Positions 16,751-26,200 of a DNA stretch of 64,000 nucleotides are shown here, piece after piece. Made by a program: the position numbers and the translations under genes. This DNA comes from Muribaculaceae bacterium. GTDB lineage: Bacteria > Bacteroidota > Bacteroidia > Bacteroidales > Muribaculaceae. The stretch's first letter is position 1, and each line of letters starts with the position of its first letter. A model generated the notes under the pieces. The model was not told where the DNA came from. It saw nothing but the letters and a program-made list of their open reading frames with translations, and searched no databases. The DNA lies in NCBI GenBank assembly GCA_009775225.1, contig VSPE01000001.1, positions 124,001-188,000 of the forward strand, written 5' to 3'.

Positions 16751-16768
16751 ACTTCTAAACTCCTAAAC
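16751..16768. repeat. Intercistronic CTAAAC repeat, copy 1
   Basis: ACTTCTAAACTCCTAAAC at 16751-16768 is identical to 33110-33127 and is extended here by CCTAAACTAAC. Both copies are degenerate tandem 7-8 base units lying between two minus-strand genes, a short distance upstream of the downstream gene's start. Confidence 0.7.
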
Positions 16769-16774
16769 CCTAAA

Positions 16775-18586
16775 CTAACAATACATTGCCTCAATCTGGT
16801 CGGCGTACATGGAGTTTATTACAGGTCGGCGTATCTTGAGTGTGTTGGTAAGCTCGCCGCCTTCAATCGAGAACTCTTTTGGCAGCAGGGTGAAGCGCTT
16901 GATTTTTTCAAATCCGGCGAGTCCCTTCTGCATACGCTCAATGCGCTCGGCAATGAAGCGGCGTATCTCGGAGTTCTCCACCAGCTCTTCGATGGAAGAA
17001 TAGGTGATGCCTTTGCGGCTTGCGTATTCCTTCAGAGCCTCGAAGGCCGGTATGATTATGGCGGTCACATATTTGCGTTGGTCGCCTATCACGGCCACCT
17101 GCTCTATGTACTTGTCTTCGCCCAATCGGCTCTCTATGGCCTGCGGAGCGATATACTTTCCGTTCGAAGTCTTGAACAGGTCTTTGATACGCTCTGTGAG
17201 CACGAGTGCGCCGCTTTGGTCGAACAGGCCGGCATCGCCGGTGCGGAACCAGCCGTCTTCCGTAAATGCCTTGGCGTTTTCCTCGGGGCGTTTGTAGTAG
17301 CCACGCATCACCGAGGGGCCTTTCACGAGAATTTCGTTGTCGGGGCCTATCTTAACCTGCACGTTTGGCAGAGGGGTGCCTATGGTGCCTATTACATAGT
17401 CTACGGCAGGATAGCAGCTTACGGTGGCTGTTGTCTCCGACAGGCCGTAGCCTATCACGATGTTGATGCCTATGGCGTGCAGAAATTCGGTGATGTTGTT
17501 CGACAGCGGGGCGCCGGCTGTGGGGAAGAAGCGTCCCCTGGGTATGCCTATCACTTCGCGTACTTTGGCGAATACGTTCTTGTCGAAGAACTGATACTGT
17601 TTCTCAAGCCACCAGGGTGCCTGCAGGCCGAGGCGTGCGTATTCGAGGTTGCGTTTGTAGCCCACTTTGAGCGCGCGCTGCACAAGCAGCTTCTGCACGC
17701 CCTTCATGCGGCCTATTTTCTCCTGCACGGCCGCGTAGACCTTCTCCCAGAAGCGAGGTACGCTGCACATGGAGGTAGGGCTTGCAATGGGTATGGCCTT
17801 TTGTATTTCCTTGGGGTCGCGGTTGATAGCCACTTTCATGCCCATAGAGAGGCAGAAGTATGTCCAAGCCTTTTCGAAGATGTGGCTCAGCGGAAGGAAG
17901 CACACCGAAGTGTCGTTGTCGGAGAGCATGGTGAGCACTTCGTGGTGTGTCTGGAGTGCTGAGTTGAAGCAGCTGTGCGGCAGCACGGCGCCTTTGGGCT
18001 CGCCGGTGGTGCCGGATGTGTATATGAGGGTGGCGATGTCGTCGGGAGTAGCCTCGGCAGTGCGAAGGTCTACAGCGGCGCGGCAAGCCGGCGAGGCTAC
18101 TGTTCCCAGTTCGAGAATATCGCTGAAGTGTAGCGAATTATGGTCGTTGTCGTCAAGAACAACATCGCTGTCTATCACTATTATCTTCTGCAGAGAGGGA
18201 CAGTTTGCGGCAATGGAACGGGCCGCGCGGTAGTGGGCGGCTGAGCCGACTACAAGTATGCGGGCTTCAGCATCTTTTATAATGTATTCAATCTGCTCGG
18301 GGCTTGAGGTGGCGTAAATCGACACCGGCACGGCCCTGTTGCGGTAGCAAGCGAAGTCGGTGATGAGAAATTCGGGGCAGTTGTTGGCGATAATCGCGAC
18401 GATGTCGGCAGGCTCTATTCCCAGAATTTCGAGAGCGCAGGCCATGCGGTCTACATCGTGTCGGAACTCGCCCCAGGTGGTGGGTATGAGCTTTCCGGCT
18501 TCGGTGTCGATGCGGCAGAAGGCTTCGCGCTCGGCGCCGTAGGCTTTCTCTTGAAGGCTTACCAGATTGGTGAGTGTATTTGGCAT
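16775..18586 (-). CDS. AMP-binding long-chain acyl-CoA ligase
   Basis: The 603-residue protein is read from the ATG at 18584-18586 (MPNTLTNLVSLQEKAYG). A longer frame to 18691 exists, but it would run through the promoter-like TACCTTTG at 18623-18616, so I use the shorter start. The ANL-superfamily motifs are clear: YTSGTTGEPKGAVLPHS (P-loop, near residue 190), GYGLSETTATVSC, WFRTGDAG and LTERIKDLFKTSNGKYIAP (A8 motif). It activates fatty acids to acyl-CoA via acyl-AMP. Homologues are annotated FadD-like, but the exact chain preference cannot be read from sequence. It is the first gene before hflX. Its upstream region holds four GTTAAC hexamers. Confidence 0.92.
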   Translation of the reverse strand: MPNTLTNLVSLQEKAYGAEREAFCRIDTEAGKLIPTTWGEFRHDVDRMACALEILGIEPADIVAIIANNCPEFLITDFACYRNRAVPVSIYATSSPEQIEYIIKDAEARILVVGSAAHYRAARSIAANCPSLQKIIVIDSDVVLDDNDHNSLHFSDILELGTVASPACRAAVDLRTAEATPDDIATLIYTSGTTGEPKGAVLPHSCFNSALQTHHEVLTMLSDNDTSVCFLPLSHIFEKAWTYFCLSMGMKVAINRDPKEIQKAIPIASPTSMCSVPRFWEKVYAAVQEKIGRMKGVQKLLVQRALKVGYKRNLEYARLGLQAPWWLEKQYQFFDKNVFAKVREVIGIPRGRFFPTAGAPLSNNITEFLHAIGINIVIGYGLSETTATVSCYPAVDYVIGTIGTPLPNVQVKIGPDNEILVKGPSVMRGYYKRPEENAKAFTEDGWFRTGDAGLFDQSGALVLTERIKDLFKTSNGKYIAPQAIESRLGEDKYIEQVAVIGDQRKYVTAIIIPAFEALKEYASRKGITYSSIEELVENSEIRRFIAERIERMQKGLAGFEKIKRFTLLPKEFSIEGGELTNTLKIRRPVINSMYADQIEAMYC

Positions 18587-18604
18587 CTTGAGCGTTTCTA
18601 CGTG

Positions 18605-18730
18605 GTTAACAGCTGCAAAGGTACGGCCTTTGCATTTGAGTATTAACAATTCGGCCTTAAAAAGTGACGTGGTGTTAACAAATCTTTCCAACTTTCGGCA
18701 CTTGGGGAAGTTGAGTTAACACGCGTTAAC
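18605..18730. promoter_or_regulatory. Cluster of four GTTAAC sites in a divergent promoter region
   Basis: The self-complementary hexamer GTTAAC occurs at 18605-18610, 18674-18679, 18715-18720 and 18725-18730 between the acyl-CoA ligase and DUF4491 genes. Two sites extend to GTTAACAAAT, and two form GTTAACACGCGTTAAC. This looks like a repeated operator for an unknown regulator. A -7-like TACCTTTG for the ligase lies at 18623-18616 on the minus strand. Confidence 0.45.
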
Positions 18731-18752
18731 AAATTATCGCTCTTGCAATTCG

Positions 18753-18760
18753 TATCTTTG
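18753..18760 (+). promoter_or_regulatory. -7 element directly in front of DUF4491
   Basis: TATCTTTG at 18753-18760 ends only four bases before the ATG at 18765. Transcription starting at the usual distance would give a leaderless or almost leaderless mRNA. Confidence 0.5.
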
Positions 18761-18764
18761 TAGC

Positions 18765-19115
18765 ATGATTGCAGAATTATTGACGCAGTGGCATTTCGAG
18801 GGCCTGCTCATTGGCCTTGCCACATTTCTTATCATTGGTGTTTTTCATCCCCTTGTCATCAAGGGCGAATATTATTTCGGCGTGCGCTGCTGGTGGGCTT
18901 TTCTGCTTGCCGGTATTGTCATGTGCGGTGTGTCGCTGTATGTAAGCAATACGGTGCTCTCTATCCTTGCCGGCGTGGTGGCTTTCTCGAGCTTTTGGAG
19001 CATAAAGGAAGTGTTCGAGCAGCGCGAGCGAGTGCGCAAAGGCTGGTTCCCGCGCAATCCGAAGCGTGAATACGACTTCGATATCAACGACAGCGAAGCT
19101 CCCAGAAAGCGATAG
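18765..19115 (+). CDS. DUF4491 family small membrane protein
   Basis: This 116-residue protein has three predicted transmembrane segments (about residues 14-32, 42-60 and 64-82). It contains the family signature FHPLVIKGEYYFGVRCWW and a cytoplasmic C-terminal tail (FEQRERVRKGWFPRNPKREYDF). DUF4491 proteins are common in Bacteroidales and have no established function. The start MIAELLTQWHFEGLL fits relatives, so the -7 box four bases upstream implies a leaderless transcript. Its 3' end overlaps the convergent RNA methyltransferase gene by 32 bases. Confidence 0.9.
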   Translation: MIAELLTQWHFEGLLIGLATFLIIGVFHPLVIKGEYYFGVRCWWAFLLAGIVMCGVSLYVSNTVLSILAGVVAFSSFWSIKEVFEQRERVRKGWFPRNPKREYDFDINDSEAPRKR

Positions 19116-19881
19116 CGGAGGCTGCCGCCACATTCAGTGAGTCCACGTTGTTGTGCATGGGGATGCGGACTACATAGTCGGCTCCCTTTATGGCTCCGTC
19201 GGCAAGACCGTCGCCTTCGGTGCCGAGTACAATGGCAAGCCTGTCTTCGGTGGAGAGTATCGAGTCGTCGATAGCCACGGAGTCGTGGCGAAGCGCCATT
19301 GCCACGGTCTTGAACCCGTAGCTGTGCAACTCGCTGTAGCCTCCTTCGAGCCATGTCCAGGGTACGAGGAACACTGAGCCCATCGATACCCGCACGGCAC
19401 GGCGGTTGAGCGGGTCGCACGATGTAGGTGTGAGCAGCACGGCATCGATGCCCAATGCGGCTGCCGAGCGGAATATCGCACCGATATTGGTTGTGTCGAC
19501 CACTCCGTCAATCACAGCCACGCGGCGTGCGTAGGCGAGCACTTCTGCCACAGGACGTGGTGCCGGGCGGCGCATGGCGCACAGCACGCCGCGGGTGAGT
19601 TTGTATCCCGTGAGCGATGCCAGCAACTCGCGCGAGCCTGTGTACACGGTCATGTCGGGGCAACGTGCTATGATGTCGGCGGCATCGCCCTCTATGTGGC
19701 GTCCCTCGCAAAGCATGGCGGTGGGAGTGTAGCCTGAGTCGAGCGCCACCCTTATCACTTTGGGGCTCTCGGCGATGAACAGGCCTTTGTCCGGCTCAAG
19801 CCTGTTGCGCAGCTGTGCCTCGGTTAGCGAACCGAAAACCTCAAGACCCGGATATGTCAGACTCTCGACATTGATTATCAT
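19084..19881 (-). CDS. TrmH/SpoU-family RNA 2'-O-methyltransferase
   Basis: This 265-residue protein has an N-terminal substrate-binding extension (LTEAQLRNRLEPDKGLFIAESPKVI) and a C-terminal SPOUT knot with the three family motifs: NIGAIFRSAAALGIDAVLL (near residue 140), IVLGTEGDGL (near 220) and IPMHNNVDSLNVAAASAIAFWE (near 240). It should transfer a methyl group from SAM to a ribose 2'-OH of tRNA or rRNA. The exact target is not evident. It overlaps DUF4491 convergently by 32 bases, and its start codon is only 8 bases from the divergent start of the TPR gene, so its promoter must lie inside that gene. Confidence 0.93.
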   Translation of the reverse strand: MIINVESLTYPGLEVFGSLTEAQLRNRLEPDKGLFIAESPKVIRVALDSGYTPTAMLCEGRHIEGDAADIIARCPDMTVYTGSRELLASLTGYKLTRGVLCAMRRPAPRPVAEVLAYARRVAVIDGVVDTTNIGAIFRSAAALGIDAVLLTPTSCDPLNRRAVRVSMGSVFLVPWTWLEGGYSELHSYGFKTVAMALRHDSVAIDDSILSTEDRLAIVLGTEGDGLADGAIKGADYVVRIPMHNNVDSLNVAAASAIAFWELRCR

Positions 19882-19889
19882 AATGCAGT

Positions 19890-20150
19890 ATGAATAAGAA
19901 TTTTATAAAGGAACTGTTTGATGCCAACCGCCTCGACGAGGCTGTTGCGATACTTGATGCCGCTGAAGGCCGCGACGCCTGGGCGCTGTATATGCTCGGG
20001 CGCATAGCATGGAAGCGAGGCGACAAAGGCGCCGCTATCACTTTCTATGAGCGGGCGGTGGATATTGATGTCGCTTCTGAGGCTGCCGTGGCTCTCGAGC
20101 AGGCACGCTCGGTCATGAGTTTTTTTAACAAGGATTTGCTGAATCCCTGA
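19890..20150 (+). CDS. Small TPR-like protein
   Basis: This 86-residue protein starts MNKNFIKELFDANRLDEAVAIL. It consists of about two helix-turn-helix tetratricopeptide-like units; the core repeat is DAWALYMLGRIAWKRGDKGAAITFYERAVDID (given here only by its two ends, W-ALYMLGRIA and AAITFYERA). There is no signal peptide. TPR units mediate protein-protein contact, but the partner is unknown. It starts 8 bases from the divergent methyltransferase start, with no clear Shine-Dalgarno sequence in the gap, and it ends 16 bases before the convergent DUF4831 gene. Confidence 0.8.
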   Translation: MNKNFIKELFDANRLDEAVAILDAAEGRDAWALYMLGRIAWKRGDKGAAITFYERAVDIDVASEAAVALEQARSVMSFFNKDLLNP

Positions 20151-20166
20151 GTGTGGCCTGCGTGGC

Positions 20167-21261
20167 TTACTGCTGCATGGGTGCGAGTTCGACAATAGCA
20201 CCTGTGGAGGTGTCGAAAGTCACGGTATAAGGCTCTTTCTTGTCGGTGAAGAGTGCGGGGTTGAGGCCGAATACTTCGCCGAGCTGAGCCACCTGGTATT
20301 CGCCTTCGACAACAGTCTTGCCTGCATAGCTCACGGCTACACGGGCGCGGCCGGGGATGCGGTATGCCACTCCTCCTTTGGGGAAGGTCTTTTCCTCGCC
20401 TTTTTCGGTAAGCGGCAGGCGTCCTTCCTCCACAACAGTGAAGTCGAGCGTCACGGGGGCGCCAGCAAGATTATCGGAGCCGATTATGCCGTCGACTGCC
20501 GACAGGCGAGCTATCACTATGCCTGTGGCATCGGTGGAGTCGGGTGCAAAGCTTACTTTTTCCACAACGGTTCGGGTTGTGGTTACTCCGGCAAACATGG
20601 CCGTGAGGGCGGCTTCCTGGGCCGCGAGATTATCGAGGACGAGCTTCATGGCATTGCCGTCGGCCGGCGGGTTGTCGGCCTGGCCGGAGAGAATGTCGGA
20701 ACGCGTCTCTCTTAGCTCGAATATGCGCTGAGCTGCAAGCTCGGCGCGTTTCGACGCCGATGCGCTGCGTGCCATATCCTGAGTCACGGCCTGGCGTGCC
20801 GCGGGAGTCTCAAGCGGAGAGGGCGCGGCATTGCGGGGCGCGGGTATGCCTACAGCGTTTGCATCGGCACTCCCTTCGGCGTTGATGCCTAGAGGGATAT
20901 TGTCGGGAGTGAGAGTGATGTATGCCGAAGTGCCGTTCTTGAACTGTGCCAGCCACCTTTCGTTGTTGTCGGCCACGCCGCGCGGCACTATGGTGGCGCT
21001 TAGGAAGCGTGCCGAGCGGGTGTCGGCGGTAATGGCATCGTTTATGCCAAGGTGCCGGCGGGCGTAGTTGTAGAACTCGCCCGGGTGCTCTTCGGTAAGC
21101 TCGGCTTCGAGGTAGATGTCGAAAGCTGTGCTGGGGAGGGTGTACACCAGTCCGTATTCGTTGGCTTTGCCTGCACTTACCTTCTGAGACGTCTGTGCCG
21201 AAGCTCCGGAGGTGGGTGTAAGGGCGGCAGTGAGAATGAGTGCAAGAACAGTCTTTTTCAT
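20167..21261 (-). CDS. DUF4831 family secreted protein
   Basis: This 364-residue protein is read from the ATG at 21259-21261 (MKKTVLALILTAALTPTSGASAQ), a clear signal peptide. The frame stays open far upstream, but that part is an off-frame reading of the nnr gene. The body matches the Bacteroidales DUF4831 family (YGLVYTLPSTAFDIYLEAELTEE near residue 40 and the LSGQADNPPADG region), with no known function. Its ATG overlaps the nnr stop by four bases (ATGA), so translation is probably coupled to nnr. It is the last gene of the dnaE-trxA-nnr-DUF4831 unit. Confidence 0.88.
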   Translation of the reverse strand: MKKTVLALILTAALTPTSGASAQTSQKVSAGKANEYGLVYTLPSTAFDIYLEAELTEEHPGEFYNYARRHLGINDAITADTRSARFLSATIVPRGVADNNERWLAQFKNGTSAYITLTPDNIPLGINAEGSADANAVGIPAPRNAAPSPLETPAARQAVTQDMARSASASKRAELAAQRIFELRETRSDILSGQADNPPADGNAMKLVLDNLAAQEAALTAMFAGVTTTRTVVEKVSFAPDSTDATGIVIARLSAVDGIIGSDNLAGAPVTLDFTVVEEGRLPLTEKGEEKTFPKGGVAYRIPGRARVAVSYAGKTVVEGEYQVAQLGEVFGLNPALFTDKKEPYTVTFDTSTGAIVELAPMQQ

Positions 21262-22877
21262 TGTTGGGAGATTGTTGGTGCGCCGTTTGAGCGCGGGTTG
21301 ACAATAGAGTCGATAGCCGGGCCTATGGCGTCGGCAATGTCTTCGGCTGTGGTGCCGGCAATACCGTTGAGGGCGGCGGCCATTCGGCCCGCTATGCCGT
21401 GCACGTACACAGCCGCCACAGCTGCCACTTCGGGTGCCATTTTCTGTGCCACAAAGCCTGCCATGAGGCCGGTGAGGACGTCGCCGCTGCCGGCAGTGGC
21501 AAGCGCCTCTGTGCCCGAGGTGTTCACCACGATAGAGCCGTCGGGCCACACGGTGAGGGTGTAATGCCCTTTGAGCACTATCACTATCTTGTGCCGGGAG
21601 GCCATTTCGAGCGCTTTGAGTACGCGCGAGGCGTGCGAACTCTGTGCGCCGAAGATGCGGTCGAATTCGCCGGCGTGCGGGGTAAGCACTGAGCGTGCCG
21701 GGATGAAGTCTATCATCGAAGGTTTCATCGACATGCAGTTCAGCGCGTCGGCATCGAGTATGAGTGGCTTCTCGGCTGCGAAGCAGGCTTTCAGGAATAC
21801 TTCGAGGCCGTCGAGGGTGTCGTCGGAGCGTCCTATGCCTGGGCCTATGGCCACGCCTGTGCACTGGCGGGGATTGTCGAATACCTTGATGTCGACGTCG
21901 CCTCCGTCGGTCTCGAACATGGCCGAGGGTACGGAACTTTGCATCACGTAGAACGCGCAGCGCGGTCCGTGGCACGTCACGCGTCCGCAACCCGAGCGGG
22001 TGGCCGCGCGAGTGGCGAGGACTGCGGCGCCGAGCATGCCGTAGCTGCCTGCGAAGATGAGCGCGTCGCCGAGGTCGGCTTTCGATGCTGTCGGTTGCCG
22101 CACGGGAAGTACTGTGCGCACAGCTTTGGCGTCGATGATGCGTGACGTGCAGCGGGTGGAGTTCATTGCCTCTTCGTCCATAGGTACGTCGAGGGTCTTC
22201 CATCGGCCTATAAGTTCGGCGTTTTCAGGCATGAAGAATGCGAGGGTGGGGCCTACGAGTGTGAGTGTGAGCGAGGCATGCACGATGTTGCGGTTTATCA
22301 TGCCTACGCCCAGGTCGGTAATCATGCCCGAAGGCAGGTCGATAGACACTACTCTGGCTCCTTGCTCGTTGATGTGCCTTGCCACTGCCTGATAGCCGCC
22401 GCGCAGCGGTTTTTTGTACTCGCTGCCGAAAATGCCGTCGACCACTATGGTGCGGCGGTTCATGTCGGGCATGGTGAAGCCGGGGCCGGGGTTGACAACT
22501 TCCTGAAGGAAGGCTTCGCCTCCTTCGGCAATGAAGTTGTCGCGGGCGCTCACGGTGTCGGGCGACAGCATGTCGCCTCCGATATTGAAGAGCACCACGC
22601 GAGCCTGACAGCCGTTGCGGTGGAGTAAGGTGGCGGTGGCGAGGGCGTATGCGCCGCAGATGCCGTCGCCGGCGAATACCAGCACCTTGGCCTTGGCGGC
22701 ATCGCGCAGTGCCAGTATCTCGGCTGCAACCTGTTCGCCAACGGCAGCCACGAAAGCGGCGCGGCGCCGCATCCATAGTTCCTGCCGTTGGCTGTCGAGT
22801 TGTGCGATGTCGTCAAGACGTCCGATTGTGGCGTCGGTAATACGCTCTATATCGGCCGGGGTGTAGATATTCTTCAT
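21258..22877 (-). CDS. nnr: Bifunctional NAD(P)H-hydrate epimerase / ADP-dependent dehydratase
   Basis: This 539-residue fusion protein has an N-terminal YjeF_N epimerase domain (residues about 1-215, with VLVFAGDGICGAYALATA and TIVVDGIFGSEYKKPL). The C-terminal YjeF_C/CARKD kinase-fold dehydratase domain covers residues about 230-530 (GVAIGPGIGRSDDT, LILDADALNCM, LTPHAGEFDRIFG and TAGSGDVLTGLMAGF). It repairs damaged NAD(P)H: the first domain epimerises NAD(P)HX and the second dehydrates it using ADP. It lies 43 bases downstream of trxA and overlaps DUF4831 by four bases. Domain order and length are standard for the bacterial fusion. Confidence 0.95.
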   Translation of the reverse strand: MKNIYTPADIERITDATIGRLDDIAQLDSQRQELWMRRRAAFVAAVGEQVAAEILALRDAAKAKVLVFAGDGICGAYALATATLLHRNGCQARVVLFNIGGDMLSPDTVSARDNFIAEGGEAFLQEVVNPGPGFTMPDMNRRTIVVDGIFGSEYKKPLRGGYQAVARHINEQGARVVSIDLPSGMITDLGVGMINRNIVHASLTLTLVGPTLAFFMPENAELIGRWKTLDVPMDEEAMNSTRCTSRIIDAKAVRTVLPVRQPTASKADLGDALIFAGSYGMLGAAVLATRAATRSGCGRVTCHGPRCAFYVMQSSVPSAMFETDGGDVDIKVFDNPRQCTGVAIGPGIGRSDDTLDGLEVFLKACFAAEKPLILDADALNCMSMKPSMIDFIPARSVLTPHAGEFDRIFGAQSSHASRVLKALEMASRHKIVIVLKGHYTLTVWPDGSIVVNTSGTEALATAGSGDVLTGLMAGFVAQKMAPEVAAVAAVYVHGIAGRMAAALNGIAGTTAEDIADAIGPAIDSIVNPRSNGAPTISQQ

Positions 22878-22920
22878 TTCAGTTCAGTCGGGTTACGCGT
22901 TGACGTTTAAGAAAACGTTT

Positions 22921-23244
22921 TCAGAGGGCGATGAGTTCGTCGATTTTGGCACGGATAGCATCGGCTTTCTGTCCGCCTACGAGGCGCAGAGCGGTCTTTT
23001 GGCCATCTTTGAAGAAGAGGAGGGTGGGGAGGCTGCGCACGCCGTTCTCGGTGCAGAAGTCGTTTTCCTCGTCCACGTTGTATTTGCCTACTATCGCGCG
23101 GCCTTCGTATTCCTTGGCAAGCTCGTCGATTACAGGAGCCATTGCCATGCAGGGGCCGCACCATGTGGCCCAGAAATCGATTACTACGGGTTGTCCTGTC
23201 GCGATAGTTTCTTTGACGTTAGCGTCGGTAAATGTAAATGCCAT
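22921..23244 (-). CDS. trxA: Thioredoxin
   Basis: This 107-residue protein has the thioredoxin fold with the WATWCGPCMAMAP active site near residue 29-38 and the conserved cis-proline strand (VRSLPTLLFFKDGQ). It has no signal peptide, so it is the cytoplasmic disulfide reductant. It lies 28 bases downstream of dnaE and 43 bases upstream of nnr, all on the minus strand. I know the dnaE-trxA pairing from other Bacteroidales. Confidence 0.96.
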   Translation of the reverse strand: MAFTFTDANVKETIATGQPVVIDFWATWCGPCMAMAPVIDELAKEYEGRAIVGKYNVDEENDFCTENGVRSLPTLLFFKDGQKTALRLVGGQKADAIRAKIDELIAL

Positions 23245-23272
23245 AATGAAAAAAAATTGTATGTTGGGGGGA

Positions 23273-26200
23273 TTATCCGGCCACGAGCGAGCGTCGCCGT
23301 ACTTTATAATCTATGTTGAGGTCTTCGAGAGTCTTTATGAAGTCTTTGGAAAGACGTGTTCTGACTGCCGTAGAGAATGTGAGCGTGCGGCCGATGTCGG
23401 GCGTGTAAATCATCATTGATACCGGCACGCGGTGAGGGTCTGTGCCTTCGTGCTCGCCGGTGTTGGCGGGGTCGTCGAGCAGCTCCATAATCTGCCCCAC
23501 CTGACTCGGTTTGATTTTCAGTGTAAGCTCTTCTACGAGCGAGCCTTTGAGTCCGTCGAGCGACATTATGCGGTCGAGATTGAAGCGGAGATTGCTTATG
23601 CCGGTACTGCGGTTTACCGACTGTTTGAATGTGCCTATCACGCACACGGCAGTACCGGGTACGCATAGATGCCCGAACTCGGCTTTCTGTTTCTCGAAGA
23701 GCGCGAAGTCGGTGGTGCCGGAGTAGTCTTCGACCTTGACTATGGTCATCGAGCCGCTGAAGGTCTTGCGTTCCTCAAGGCCCACCACCATGCCGGCGAA
23801 TACTATCGGGGCCGGAGTGGGGCGGCTTATGTCGTTTTTCTCAACGGCGGTTGTTTCCACACCGAGAGTCACTTCGAGCCAGTAGGGGTCGAGGGGGTGT
23901 GCGGAGAGGTACATGCCCACCAGGTCGCGCTCCTTGTTGAGCCTTACGAGTGCGTCCCAGTTTGGTGCTGACGGTATTTTCGGGCGGCTTTCCGCCATGA
24001 TTTCCTCGTCGTCGAAGCCGAATAGCGATGTGGCGGCCAGCTTGGTCTCGCTCTGCCGTTGTGCTCCGTAGCGCAGCAATTGCTCGGCTACGGTCTCGCC
24101 TTTCTTGCCGACTTCAGCCGAGAGGTCTTCGCGCTTGATGCCGGCGAAGCAGTCGAACGCGCCGGCGAGCACGAGGTTGTCGAATACGCGGCGGTTCACC
24201 GACTGCGAGGGCACGCGCTCCACGAAGTCGTATACATCCTTGAATTTGCCGCCTTTCTCGCGGGTTTCCACGATAGAGCGCACAACGTCGGAGCCTATGC
24301 CTTTTATGGCCGAGAGGCCGAAGCGTATCACGCCTGGCGAGCTTACCGAGAAGGTGGAGAACGATTCGTTGATGTCGGGACCCTTCACCTCCAGGCCCAT
24401 AGCCTTGCACTCGTCCATGTAGAACGAGAGCTTGTTGATGTCGTTGAGGTTTCGGCTCAGCACGGCGGCCATGAATTCGGCCGGATAGTTGGCTTTTAGA
24501 TAGCCGGTCTGGAAGGCCACCCAGCTATAGCAGGTGGCGTGACTCTTGTTGAACGCGTAGGATGCGAATTTCTCCCATTCGCCCCATATTTTTTCGAGTA
24601 CCTCTTTCTTGTGCCCTTTTTTCTGGCCGCCGTCGAGGAACTTGCCTTTAAGCTCGTTCATCTTCTCGATTAGCTTCTTACCCATGGCTTTGCGAAGAGT
24701 GTCGCTCTGGCCGCGTGTAAACCCGGCCAGCTGGCGCGACAGGAGCATAACCTGTTCCTGATACACAGTGATGCCGTAGGTATCCTTGAGGTAGACTTCC
24801 ATTTCGGGGATGTCGTACACGATAGGCTCGCGGCCGTGTTTGCGCGCGATGAAGTCGGGAATTTTTTCCATAGGCCCCGGGCGGTAGAGGGCGTTCATGG
24901 CTATGAGGTCTTCGAATACGCTGGGTTGCAGCTCGCGCAGATAGCGCTGCATGCCCGGCGACTCGAACTGGAACGTGCCCACGGTAGCGCCGCGGCTGTA
25001 AAGCTCGTAGGTCTTGGGGTCGTCGATAGGGATATTGTCGATGTCGACGTCGATGCCGTGGCTTTGCTTTATGTTTGCTACGGCGTCGCGTATTATGGAT
25101 AGGGTCTTCAGACCCAGGAAGTCCATTTTTATGAGTCCTGTGTCTTCAATCACGCGGCCCTCGTACTGGGTTACGAGAATACGGTCGCCGTTTTTGTCGG
25201 CGGCTGTACTTACGGGTACCCAGTCGGTAACGTCGTCGCGGCATATTATGACGCCACACGCGTGTACGCCCACGTTTCGGATAGTACCTTCAAGCTTGTC
25301 GGCGAAGTTCATGATTTCTGCCACGCCCGGGTCGCGTTCCATTTCGGTCTTGAACTCCGGCACGTAGTTTATGCAGTTCGCCACGGTCTCCTTAAGTTCC
25401 TTCTCAGGGTTCTTGGGGTCGGGCGGCATGTGGCGAGGCACCATCTTGGTGAGAATGTTCGATGTAGCCACGGGATAGTTCATCACTCGAGCCACGTCTT
25501 TTATGGCCGACTTACAGGCCATAGTGCCGTAGGTGATGATGTGTGCCACATTGGCGGCGCCGTAGCGCTCGGTCACATAGTTTAGCACGGTCTCGCGTCC
25601 GTCGTCATCGAAGTCCACATCGATATCGGGGAGGGATATACGGTCGGGGTTGAGGAAGCGTTCGAACAGGAGGTCGTACTTGAGCGGGTCGATTTGAGTG
25701 ATGCCGAGGCAGTATGCCACAACCGAGCCGGCAGCGGAGCCACGCCCCGGGCCTATGCTTACGCCGAGCTTGCGGCCTTCGCGGATAAAGTCCTGCACGA
25801 TGAGGAAGTAGCCCGGGAAGCCCATGGTCTTCATGATGTGCAGCTCGAAGCGTATGCGGTCGTCGACCTCCTTGTCAAGCGGAGTGCCATAGCGCTCGGC
25901 CGCGCCTTCGTAGGCGAGCTTGCGCAGGTAGTCGGCCTCGAACTTTATTCGGTACAGTTTTTCGTAGCCGCCCAGTCGCGCTATTTTATTGTGCGCTTCT
26001 TCTTCCGATACCACCACTTCGCCGTTTTCATCGCGGGTGAACTCGTCGAAGAGCTCTTTCTCGGTGATGCGGCTGCGGTACTCTTCTTCGGTGCCGAAGT
26101 CGGCCGGTATGGCGAAGTTGGGCATGATAGGCGCATGGTCGATGTCGTACTCTTCTACCTTGGCGGCGATTTCGAGTGTGTTGGCCAGCACTTCTGGCAT

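Noticed and set aside
21262..22203. Upstream extension of the DUF4831 frame through nnr
   Set aside because: The extension is Arg/His-rich off-frame translation of nnr. A signal peptide begins exactly at the ATG at 21261.
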